Source: Conoideocrella luteorostrata (taxonomy: Eukaryota > Ascomycota > Sordariomycetes > Hypocreales > Clavicipitaceae). Taken from it: DNA of 64,000 nt. Within the stretch, counting starts at the first letter, position 1, and every line of letters starts with the position of its first letter. A program made the translations under genes and the position numbers. Below, piece after piece: positions 36,092-45,295 of this stretch. The stretch is from assembly GCA_032433595.1 (NCBI GenBank), contig JASWJB010000151.1, positions 33,621 to 97,620 of the forward strand, in the 5' to 3' direction. The notes beneath the pieces are model-generated. The model did no database searches, was not told the DNA's origin, and worked only from the letters and a program-made list of their open reading frames with translations.

Positions 36092-37983
36092 CTAAAAGGT
36101 AGCTTTCCCAACAATCTTGACCCTGATTGCGCCTCGGCTGTCGACAGAGTGCTTTTTCCTCCTTGGATAACCCAGAAGGTGAACGTGACGGATCTTGATA
36201 TCATCCATTGTTGTTTCGTGTAGGTCCAATTCGAACGTCCGGACCAGCCTTACCACTACCAAAAAAATCTGTGAAAGGGCCAATCTATCACACATTCAGC
36301 CAGTCATTCAATCGTGATGGCTTTTATTCAGACCAGTTGGAGGCGTGTTAGGGGGTGGACCACTTACTCCATGCCAATACAGTGTCTCCTGCCTTTGGAG
36401 AAGCTGACTAAGAACTTACTGAGTGACATGTCATTGTCGTGATGCTTAATCCAGCGCTGAGGATGAAATGAATGTGGGTCGGGATAAATCGCTGGATCTG
36501 TATGCACAAAGTACGTGGACTGGCTAACTGGTATCTGTGGCAGTGTTAGAGATACAGAATGAGTCGTAGCCACCACAGGCTCTCATTGAGTGGAAAACTT
36601 ACCCCCCGAGGGATCAAAAAATTTCCATATTGCAGCGGTTCATCGACAGCCACTCTTGGGAGACGACTAACAAACCCAAATGATAACCACAAACCTTCGT
36701 AAACCACTCCACTCTGTGCACATAAATGTCAGCTAAGTTAAGTTTAGCTCCTCCCCTGACGTTAAAAAACAAACTAAAGCAAGGCTTCTGGCACAAAGCA
36801 TACCAGATATGACAGGTGACGAAGCTGTGTCATGGAATACTCGTGCTGATCCAACTGGGCGGGCAGCACTGCATCCAGCTCCTCACGCAGCTTCTTCAGG
36901 TGCGTTTTATTGTTTAAAAGATGAAATACTATTGTGCTGATAGTCCTTGCTGTTGATTCAGTACCTCCAAACACAAAGCTTATGCTGTCGTCTACCAGGC
37001 GACCAATGTCCTTTTCTTCCGCTGGTATGTGAGCGTCATTTAGCAGCGAGGCCATGATCGATTTTGACTGTGGCCCCTCTACTGTTTTCAGACAGGAGAG
37101 AATCTTAGCTCTGACGTCGTCTTGGAAATCCAGTAGCGCTGCGACAGGCTGCACGGTTATTCGAACAATGCCACGAGGCAGATTTGTAAAAGCAGACACG
37201 GCCCCGGGGAAGAACCTTGCAACATTGAAGACGGTAGATAGGCCCAGTATCGCGTCCGTCGCAACGGCCTTGAACCCAGGCTCGCCAACAAAGTCAAAGT
37301 GCTCCCCATAGAAGCGTTTGGTAATGACATCCGCGGTCAGCGCCGCAAAGGCGGAATTGAGATTCACCACGGTCCCATTGGTGGCAGCCTCTTCTAAACG
37401 CCGGAATAGCCTATCAGTACGCTCATGAATCAACGACTCCATCTCTACTATGGCCCGCTTGGAGAAATAAGGGTTCATGTAACCACGCCGGACCCGGTGA
37501 AGGTCATGGTCAATGGTAGCACCGGTTGACCCTGGAAAGCCAAAAGCCTTGTATGTATCCGGGTCCTTGTTTACCTTGCGCGTGCCAGATGTGTAAATGC
37601 TCGAGTAAAACTCTGAGTCACGAATATGCAGCTCTCCAACATTTACGCGAACAATCGGGCCTGTAGGGAAGACGCGGCATCAATACGTAGGGTCTAGGAG
37701 GAATTTGCAAGGCGACGATACCCACACCCAGGGAAGGCCACTGCTTACCATAGACTTGGTGCATTTTTTCGACTTGCCAGATATATGTGCCGTCACGAAC
37801 CACATCATACCAAAATTCATACATATTGCTCATGGCTGCCAGCTTGGGTCCGGGGAAACCACTCAGCGGGTGCAGGAACAAGTTGTAGAAGCACTTGGAA
37901 AGTATGTAGACCAAAGCAACCCCCAGGCTTGCCCACAAGACGGAATGCCATTGCATCTCATCGCTGATGCGAACTATCGTCAT
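36092..37983 (-). CDS. Cytochrome P450 monooxygenase (EXXR arginine replaced by Trp)
   Basis: Exons are 37749-37983, 36804-37660, 36603-36713, 36368-36534 and 36092-36284, all in phase, giving 520 residues. The N-terminal ER anchor is WHSVLWASLGVALVYILS, followed by the proline hinge LHPLSGFPGPKLAA. The I-helix reads FVFGGTESTARTI. The PERF-like region is RVAVDEPL...PRW-type (PQRWIK). The haem loop is FSKGRRHCIGM with Cys at about 453. The K-helix reads YEGLW: the invariant EXXR Arg is Trp, codon TGG at 36687-36689. EXXR Glu-Arg pairs are nearly universal in P450s and needed for fold and haem binding, so activity is doubtful although the frame is open. It lies 0.66 kb from a sulfotransferase-like gene on the same strand and near two terpene-cyclase genes. 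This suggests a former role in terpenoid oxidation. Confidence 0.88.
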
Positions 37984-38640
37984 TTTCCGCAGTTCTTATT
38001 CGGTAAACAGGACCTTTGATATGAAGAGAACGCCTTGGTTTTTGGCCGTCACTTGCTGGATTGTAGAGAGTGATTATCACTGAAGGGCAGATCTACCAGG
38101 AGAGAGTTTACCACTATTACCACTAAAAAGACCATGCGTGATTCGTCCTCCGACCGTACAAACATTCCACCTCGACAACTCCGGGACCTGCCGATGAAAC
38201 TTTGTCATTTCTGGAATGACACAGCTGGCGACTGGGTACAAGCTTGGTTTCATTGTAGCCGCACTTGACCAACCACTGCATATAGCTCGTACGTCATACT
38301 GCTAGCATATGACGCGCAGAATGCGGCTACTTATCGCTACGAAATGTTTTGTCGCTGGTACTTACATTGTACTTACAGGATTCTACGCCCGCGCAGACTT
38401 ATTAATGTGGTCGAGAACAGATGTGGCTGATGTTTTGGGCAGCGTTGTTCGCGCTTAGCGAGCTATTTGACTCAAACCTCAGGAGGGATAAATGCAGGTC
38501 TTGCAGTAACCCGCACTCAGTGTATGGTGTCTGAGACCTTCAGCCTGTGCATAAATCATGGACGGAGGAACCCGGATGACGAAGAGACACAGCTTTATTC
38601 TTTATAAATTGCTCCACTAGTAGTGATACGCAAGCCGCAT
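37984..38640. other. Spacer between P450 and sulfotransferase-like genes
   Basis: No gene is seen. It should contain the P450 promoter, as both neighbours are on the minus strand. Confidence 0.5.
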
Positions 38641-39465
38641 TCAGACATGGACCGAAATCTGAACGTCCTTTGGCCACGCCATCCTCAGCGCAATGACTAA
38701 CGCTGCAGCTCCAGCAAGCCACATGATAAATGATAAGGCTGCGAACCGGATATGTGAACATATCTTGCCTGAAATCATTCTTTTAAACTCCTGGGCCTCA
38801 TTCACTTTCGGAAATGGGATTTCTGGGACCGGTTTTCCGAGGAACCGACATAGCGGCTTCCATCCCTCCTTCATATCGTAGACAAGCAACCGGTCTGGAG
38901 GCACTATGGCTCGTACTTGACGATAATGCTCGTCAAATGCCCTTCTGGCATTGACCCTGGCTTCCTCTACTGTCAAAGCGTTGAAAAAGCCAAGCAGCGA
39001 CTTTCGGCCCATGGTGACAAAGTTGTATCCAAAGGCCGGCTCGACATAGTTGACACAGAACTCGGCAGTGGTACTCCACAATTGTTGAAACAGAGTCTCA
39101 TCCACACTTTTATACCACCGGTTGAAGTCTCTGATAACCAGGACCACCTTGACTTTGGGGTATAGTGTGATGAGGTCGGATGCGTACAGACTGGCCACAT
39201 CAGTGGCGGCCTCACATGTTCCGAAAAGCTCCTCCCAATCCTCCAGCTTGAAAGGTTGACCGGTATAAGTTGGTAATGCCGGAAACGTTGCATCAGCTGC
39301 GCGCTCCAGGATCTTGAGCTGATGGGGAGAGTCAAAGGACTGGATGCCATGGTAAACGTTCTCGTACCCAAGTATGGTCAGTGCTTTGGCGATGGATGCA
39401 GATCCCGTGCGGGGCAGCCCGACGGAAAGTACCCGCAGTTTCGGTTCTTGCAAAGTGTCTTGCAT
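38641..39465 (-). CDS. Sulfotransferase-like (Sulfotransfer_4 / P-loop) protein with C-terminal membrane anchor
   Basis: Single exon of 274 residues. It has an N-terminal phosphosulfate-binding-like loop VGLPRTGSASIAKALTILGY, then DWEELFG, DVASLY, LYPKVKVVLVIRDFNRWYKS (3'-phosphate region) and LLVYDMKEGWKPLCRFLGK, the usual order for this fungal family. A hydrophobic segment near residues 244-268 (FAALSFIMWLAGAAALVIAL) would anchor it in the membrane. Fungal members are often misnamed NAD-dependent epimerases. They occur in secondary-metabolite loci, but their substrates are mostly unproven. Position between the P450 and the terpene cyclase suggests a tailoring role. ATG at 39463-39465 is the only plausible start. 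Confidence 0.85.
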   Translation of the reverse strand: MQDTLQEPKLRVLSVGLPRTGSASIAKALTILGYENVYHGIQSFDSPHQLKILERAADATFPALPTYTGQPFKLEDWEELFGTCEAATDVASLYASDLITLYPKVKVVLVIRDFNRWYKSVDETLFQQLWSTTAEFCVNYVEPAFGYNFVTMGRKSLLGFFNALTVEEARVNARRAFDEHYRQVRAIVPPDRLLVYDMKEGWKPLCRFLGKPVPEIPFPKVNEAQEFKRMISGKICSHIRFAALSFIMWLAGAAALVIALRMAWPKDVQISVHV

Positions 39466-39907
39466 TGTGTCTTGTATCGTGTTTCGTAAAAGATGAGTGA
39501 ATGTCTATTCTGGACGTAAATATCAAAGGTAACAAATGAAGTGTATACGTTTGAAGTGGTTAAATTTGCAACAGCCAACTAGTTACTAATCTTAACTGCC
39601 GCTTCCATACATTGTGCGTTTCCTTACGGGACCTAGGGAGGTGAAACTCCTGCCCGGGTAGAACACGTATGGGATGCGGAGTAGCTACTCAGTAATGTGT
39701 TGCTACTCGCCCCTGGGAGGAAGGATATATGCCCACAAAACTAACTGTATTTAGCTAGAGTGCACGCGATCTCCTGCTGCTTTCTCCAAATGTGTACAGA
39801 GGTGCAGTTCAAACTACTAGCTACTCTGTGCGAGGGATGAGGACTCTACCCGGCATAATACACACCATACGCATGGGAGTTGTTGGATAACAAGGAGGTT
39901 TTGAGAG
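39466..39907. other. Upstream region of the sulfotransferase-like gene
   Basis: No gene. It presumably carries the promoter of the minus-strand gene. A GCGGAGTAGCTACTC imperfect palindrome lies at 39678-39692. Confidence 0.4.
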
Positions 39908-40109
39908 TGTGGGTTGCACAGGGTGTGCAACAGGTGATCTAGATCAACTGCTTCAAAATAGAATATATTCAATAAGTCAAGTAGGTTATCTAAGAAGGAA
40001 GAAAAGAAGTCATCGTGGAAGGCACGATATCGTCGTATAAATATCGTGGCTTAAAGGTGACCACGTGATAGGCTCCGTGCTTCCTATTGTGCTTGGCGGC
40101 ATTCCAACA
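39908..40109 (-). mobile_element. Solo LTR (copy D) with 5-bp target duplication
   Basis: Runs from TGTGGGTTGCACAGGG to GGCATTCCAACA, 202 bp. It is flanked by GAGAG on both sides (39903-39907 and 40110-40114). It contains the same GATCTAGATC palindrome, GAATATATTC and ATAAATATC box as the other copies. It sits directly at the edge of dispersed repeat family 2. Confidence 0.82.
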
Positions 40110-40310
40110 GAGAGAGACTGGAAAGATCGAAAATACGAGGAAATACGCCGGAAGTCGAGGAGTGAAGAGGGGAATGAAAGGAGGCAGTTCGGGAGCAATT
40201 GGAAGGGTCAGAACTCAGAACATTCATCATTAATCATCATCAGCATCATCTTAGATACGTGCATTTTGTGACCCCTCTCAATTCATTCCCGTTGCTTCCA
40301 ATAGGATGAC
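40110..40310. repeat. Dispersed repeat family 2, copy 2
   Basis: Purine-rich GAGAGAGACTGGAAAG section, CAATTGGAAGGGTCAGAAC, TCATCATC, GTGCATTTTGTGACCCCT and CCGTTGCTTCCAA, in the same order as at 35736-35950. The copies are diverged. The solo LTR D abuts its left side. Confidence 0.55.
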
Positions 40311-41043
40311 TCCGTAGCAGTGGATCTCACTATATAATTTTGGCAGTATTGGTAGGTAGTTAGGGCGGGATTGATATTTTATTGTATCTTGGGTATCGAC
40401 AGGGACAGCTTTTCTTTATCATACTTTAATGACGTTTTCATTACGTCTAAAGTGTCGCGTGCGCACAAATTAACCGGCCCTGGAGGGTATTTGCTCCGGC
40501 TTTTCTGGCTGGTTGTACCGCTTCATTGACCCATTGTATCCACATTATCATCAGCACTCTTATCAAGCGACAGTTTGAGGTATGCTTGGATATGGCATAG
40601 TGAGTGCTGTTCACTTCTCTCCGCTATATCAGCCTGCCTTGTAATGTTGACGCTGAGGGATACTAAGGCTAATTTAATAGTCACAACAACACCAAGTTGA
40701 GATGTCGCAAGAAAACATGAGCCTACTCAAGGGGTGAAACCGCACATACATTGCACTCTGTCGAAGCCGCTCAGCTATTGTGTGGGGGATCTCGCGCACG
40801 CCGGTGTACAGGGATGTTAGGTCCTAGATTCATTTAATCATGTGCTTTTCTCAAGTATAAGAGGGTCCATTTGCCCGAAGCTTAGTTGAATCAATCGATC
40901 CCTTTTTGCCTCAATGATTTGACTCTTCTTAATCCAGAAATAAAAAGACCTTAGGAAAGACAACCCATAAGCAGCCTTTTTGGCAGCGGGCACAGCCATT
41001 CAATTAGAGATTTCAGTCAAAACATTGAATATTCTAGGAAAAC
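40311..41043. other. Promoter-side region of the terpene cyclase gene
   Basis: No gene is seen. AT-rich, with no recognisable repeat beyond the family-2 copy on its left. Confidence 0.45.
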
Positions 41044-42579
41044 ATGAACATCGCTACAGTCAGAGGTAAGTACGACCTTGTGAATGTTCTGTGTCTAGCC
41101 AATTACTAAAATACAAGACAGACGGATTGACTTCATCCAGCGATCAAAAGTTCCAGTTTCCTATTCACTATGCCTTTGACTATCTGCATGGCGGGAGCAA
41201 ATATTTACACCTCCCTTATCTAAAGCTCAACGACTATGTCCAGTCGCAGGTATTCTTATCGCCATCGTTAACTAAGACGTCGGACAACAAGCAAGCAATA
41301 CAGCGAGGTGATAATGCCATTAGTCTCAATCCCTTGAACGCAAAATTGCCATGGCCATCGGGTGTCCTAACCTGCCGTCAGAGCAAACACTGGCAGCTTA
41401 CGTTAGATGTTACTCGGCAATTCTTAAAGGCTTTTGCAGAGTATAACTCAACGCAGACCCTTTCAACATCGGGTAGATCAATTGCTGAGATTGCCGTGAA
41501 AGAACTTGAATCCAAAATTGAGGAAGGGTGGGCAAAATTTCCCGTTTACCTCTTTTCAGAAGCAGATGAGCAGAGAACGAAGCTTTTGGCTGCAGTAAAT
41601 GTGTTTATTTTTGTCTTTGATGGTAATAATAGCCCCTCTTCTCTTTGTTTTCTAAATTAAACCCTGTGAACCTGTTAGAATCATGTGTGTCACTAATAGT
41701 TTGCGACTCAAGATTTCTGGGAAATGCACGATATCTCGTCTGTGAGTAAAATATGCAATCTATAGTACCGTTCTTAGTATCTGATCTACGGACCTAGTTT
41801 GTCAGTGTGCAAAAAGCATTTATCCAACGAATGCAGCCTGAAGCGTGTAATGATAGCACTGTCAAGTCTTTTCTTGAGAACATGATAGACAACACCATCA
41901 TGGAAATTCTTCAAATTGACAAGCTGAATGGAAATAATTCCGGCCGGGATATGATCGAACTGATGATTAGGTTCTTCAACCGACCTCCCCCACCTTCTAC
42001 GTACCGAAACATAGAAGAATTTCTGCTCTACCGGCACGAAGATGCCGCGGTTCCGTATGTGATTTGCTGTCTTTCTCCCCCCCCCCCCCTTTTTTTTTTT
42101 GTGTGTTTATATGTACTACTTTTTCAGTCTAAGTATTTCGACTAAAAATGTCTAGGTATGTGTTGGGATGTACTAAGTTCTCGCTTAACTCGTCCATCAA
42201 CCTTGAAAGCCCTGGTCTTACGAAGTATATTCGTCTAGTCAAAGATCATGTGTCCATAGCCAATGATCTGGGCTCATGGGAAAAGGAAAAGGCAGCTTAT
42301 GACGCTGGCCATGTTCTCTATCTAATCAATACTGTGCAAGTTGTAAAGGAACTCTTCAGCTTATCCAGCTACGACGCCGCCGTGACTGTGACTGAGGGAC
42401 TTCAATTGCAGAGAGAATGCGAGATCGACGAGGAAATACAGCGCCTAATGAGTGAGGATGCTTTGACAGCAGATGAGTGGCGGTTTATTGATGCTACGCT
42501 TCATGTATTGTCTGGAAATGTGTTAGTCTCCACCATCATGTCCCGCTACGGTGGTGAGCAGAGCAGGCTATCATCTTGA
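41044..42579 (+). CDS. Class I terpene cyclase (terpene synthase family 2-like), canonical motifs
   Basis: Exons are 41044-41065, 41122-41622, 41714-41742, 41798-42054 and 42156-42579. All junctions keep frame, giving 410 residues. The Asp-rich motif DDFWE is assembled across intron 2 at about residues 167-171. The NSE triad NDLGSWEKE is at 306-314 and matches NDxxSxxKE exactly. The C-terminal RY pair is MSRYGG. These three elements bind the Mg-diphosphate of a prenyl substrate, so the protein should cyclise a linear isoprenoid diphosphate, probably C15. Product cannot be predicted. The neighbours (sulfotransferase-like, P450, second cyclase-like gene) suggest a small terpenoid cluster. Intron 4 contains a C11-T11 homopolymer run. 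The 29-nt third exon and the choice of acceptor at 41797 rest on reading-frame continuity. Confidence 0.88.
42077..42102. repeat. Poly-C/poly-T tract in terpene cyclase intron 4
   Basis: About 11 C followed by about 11 T, within the intron between exons 4 and 5. Such a run is prone to slippage but lies outside the coding sequence. Confidence 0.9.
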
Positions 42580-43265
42580 TGGAAGACATATCTTATTTCA
42601 TTGACTTTTATCATTTTATTATTAGTGCTATTACTTTAGATTTATTTTGTTTTATTTATTTATTTTAAAATTCTTTTACACAGAAAATAGTCATGAAGGA
42701 ACAGGAACTTGCAACCAAACCCCTACAGGGAGGGAGGGAAGGTGGTTAGAATGAGTCCTCATAACCAAGTATTATCTAAGAAAAACGCTCTTAAATCCAC
42801 TGCATATTTACTACTTCGAGCCATACCGTAAAGATCCGCCGATAGGTCATTGAATTTTTTTTTTTTTGCGCTCCATTTTCTCTACCGAAGCATACAACCG
42901 AATGGTAGAGTACGATCGAGTTGAGACGTGCGGACGCAGAAAGTGCGGACGCAGAATGAAACAAGTGCCAACGCGTAATATCCGAGTTGCTTGTTGGTTG
43001 AGTGTCCAGACCATACACGAGCGCGTAAAATGTGTTAAACTTAACGCTTGGGAAGAGTATTAGCTCCCTGTCGGTGTATCTGCTTCTCAACAGCGTACTC
43101 ACGCGCATGGGCCTTTGTATAGTGAAGAGCTGAAGCTTAAAACGAATCTATATTCACACAAATTCCCGCTAATAGGTGGATTTTTTTTTTATGATGCCTT
43201 TTACTTGCTATAGATAGGCGCGGATAAAACTTCAATAGCGAAACTTCTTTCTGTGTAAGTTGAGT
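42580..43265. other. Convergent spacer between the two cyclase genes
   Basis: AT-rich 3' regions (TTTATT repeats at 42605-42670) of two convergent genes, with homopolymer T runs at 42857 and 43182. No gene is seen. Confidence 0.5.
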
Positions 43266-44192
43266 TTAGTTTCCGCTCATTTGCAAATAACGGCTCTGCC
43301 GAACATAGTCCATCCAATACATAGTACCACTAATCGCATATTTGAAGCGTGCAACGATTTCTGGGAACTCCCGTTCGAGGAGAGTCAGTTCATCCTCCAG
43401 CTTCTGCTCGTACAGGACTGCTTTTTGAGCAACCAAGTCCATCGCCTCGTTATAGCTGCAACCGTTACTGGTGTGCAGAATTTCCACAGCATTCATGTGA
43501 GATTTCTTCTGCTGCCGACCCCCCTTGAATAGCTTCAAATCGCTCGAAACGCCGATGTACTTGCCCAGATATTCATACGCGCTAGAAAAGCTTTCGTACC
43601 GTTCCCAGAAATGGTCGTGGCCGCACGCATAGAGAATTAAAGAAAATAAATGGTCGAATCCAACGTCGCACTGCCGGATGGCAATGTAATCTTCGAAAGA
43701 AAGAGCTTTCTGGTACAGCTCCGCTTCTACCAAGATTTCCACATTTTCAATGTATCTTCTGGCTCCTCGACGGAAGGCTTGGCGCTGATCATGCGTCCAG
43801 TCATTTCGACACCACAAGCTTGTGAGGGGAGAGAATCTCTTGTCTTCCGGGTCCTTTCCGTCGATAATACCCATGAATGTGCTGCAGAGATGGCTGGCAC
43901 GTTTCAAATCTTCAGCGCCATCCACCTCACGGTCAAATGCGGACAAAAAGGCACAATAGATAACCATTGCCCTGACCTTGTCGAATGATCCGTCTGGGCA
44001 GATGTAAGCGGCCAATAGTCCGGTCATTACAATGTCGCTGTCACCGCCTCCTTGCGCTATAAAACTGTCGCCTTTCCAGCCCGCATACCATTCGTATGCA
44101 CTTTGCTTGAGAGTTTCAAACCTGGGGTGCATCCGAAGAGGATGGCGGGGTGCAATTGCCGCCGATGTCTGCTGTGGCGATGTGGTGGCCAT
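43266..44192 (-). CDS. Terpene-synthase-like protein with degenerate metal-binding motifs
   Basis: Single exon of 308 residues. The fold signature of class I terpene synthases is clear along the whole length. The helix carrying the first motif reads CAFLSAFDREVDGAED (D87, D91). The second helix reads YIGVSSDLKLFKGG, followed by SHMNAVEIL. The C-terminal part is KYAISGTMYWMDYVRQSRYL with the RY pair. The NSE triad positions are Ser217, Leu221 and Gly225 instead of Asn, Ser/Thr and Glu, so that metal site appears lost. DDxxD is present only as DREVD. No frameshift or stop occurs, so the gene is either recently inactivated or has a different role. It is convergent with the canonical cyclase at 41044. 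It may be an unusual cyclase or a non-catalytic partner. Confidence 0.78.
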   Translation of the reverse strand: MATTSPQQTSAAIAPRHPLRMHPRFETLKQSAYEWYAGWKGDSFIAQGGGDSDIVMTGLLAAYICPDGSFDKVRAMVIYCAFLSAFDREVDGAEDLKRASHLCSTFMGIIDGKDPEDKRFSPLTSLWCRNDWTHDQRQAFRRGARRYIENVEILVEAELYQKALSFEDYIAIRQCDVGFDHLFSLILYACGHDHFWERYESFSSAYEYLGKYIGVSSDLKLFKGGRQQKKSHMNAVEILHTSNGCSYNEAMDLVAQKAVLYEQKLEDELTLLEREFPEIVARFKYAISGTMYWMDYVRQSRYLQMSGN

Positions 44193-45295
44193 CTTGAGTA
44201 GCGGGACCTCAAATTCAGGATGGTAGGATATTGTGCATTAATGCTGTCTTGGCGGGAAATGAACAGGGCGGGACTGTGTGTTTTATAGTTATTCATTCAT
44301 TCATTTGTATTTGGGCTGTCGGCCGAGTTCCACTGAATGCGATAAAACAGTTCATGGGGGCAACCCATCACCACCCTACCGGCCACTTTTCCAACCGCAG
44401 CACGACGTAGTTGTGAAGTACTCCCTCCGTACGGGGTACCTGCAGACGCGCATCCATCGTCTGCGTGGTAGTAGTGGCAAGGTAATCTGGCTGGTGGGCC
44501 AGACTATGCAAACAAGGCACGAGCTGCATTTGCTTGCGTGCATCTGCTGTTATCCTCTTGCATTATCTTGCAGCTCCGTGATATCTACGCGATGCATCGT
44601 GTCCATCGCCCATCGCACTTCTCCTCGAATGTTGGCCTACAGAATGCAGCAAACAGTGGAGGTTGCATTATTACCTATCGCTAAACCGGCGAACTCCCCA
44701 GCACTATACATACCATACGTCAAGCTGTGCGGCGGATGTAATATTCTCCGTAGCCATAATCACATCAGTTCTTTTAGCACACTAGCGCCTCTTTTCTATA
44801 CCGGGGCGTACATTAATCTCAAACATCGTTACCACACATCTTGCAATTCCAGCGCGCAACACATGTAGTCTCAACGGTAGCCGTAAGCAAATAAACCAAG
44901 TATCTCCTAGGGTAAAAAAGGATGCGAAAAATCACGCCAATATCTCTAAATAATCTTGCCCGGACGGACACTGAGAAATGTAACGTGATGGAAGCCAATA
45001 GCGGCGGGGCTACTCCATACATCAAATGTGGTAAATGACACAGAGCCTCGTCTATTTAAGTGGTAACTACGGAGTACACCGTCGGCTTACTAGGTGCCCA
45101 ATCTATTTTGCATTAAGCACGGACATTCTCAAGCCGCCGATCGCTAATTTTCTTGCGGAAAACCCGCCGCGTGGCGCCCCAGGCCGTTTGTGTTAGAGTG
45201 CCACAAACACGAGGGCAGAGGATGAAATGAAATGCGCCCGCCGTCGCTCCGATCACACATCGCATCCCAGTAGCAAAGATATTCCGGCAAAGACC
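44193..45295. other. Intergenic region
   Basis: A 196-codon plus-strand open frame (44278-44868) has no recognisable family and low-complexity composition, so I do not call it. One TACGGAGTA word lies at 45068-45076. It includes the promoter of the degenerate cyclase gene. Confidence 0.45.

Noticed and set aside
44278..44868. 196-codon open frame upstream of the degenerate terpene cyclase
   Set aside because: Low-complexity, no recognisable domain, no splice partners; overlaps the likely promoter region.
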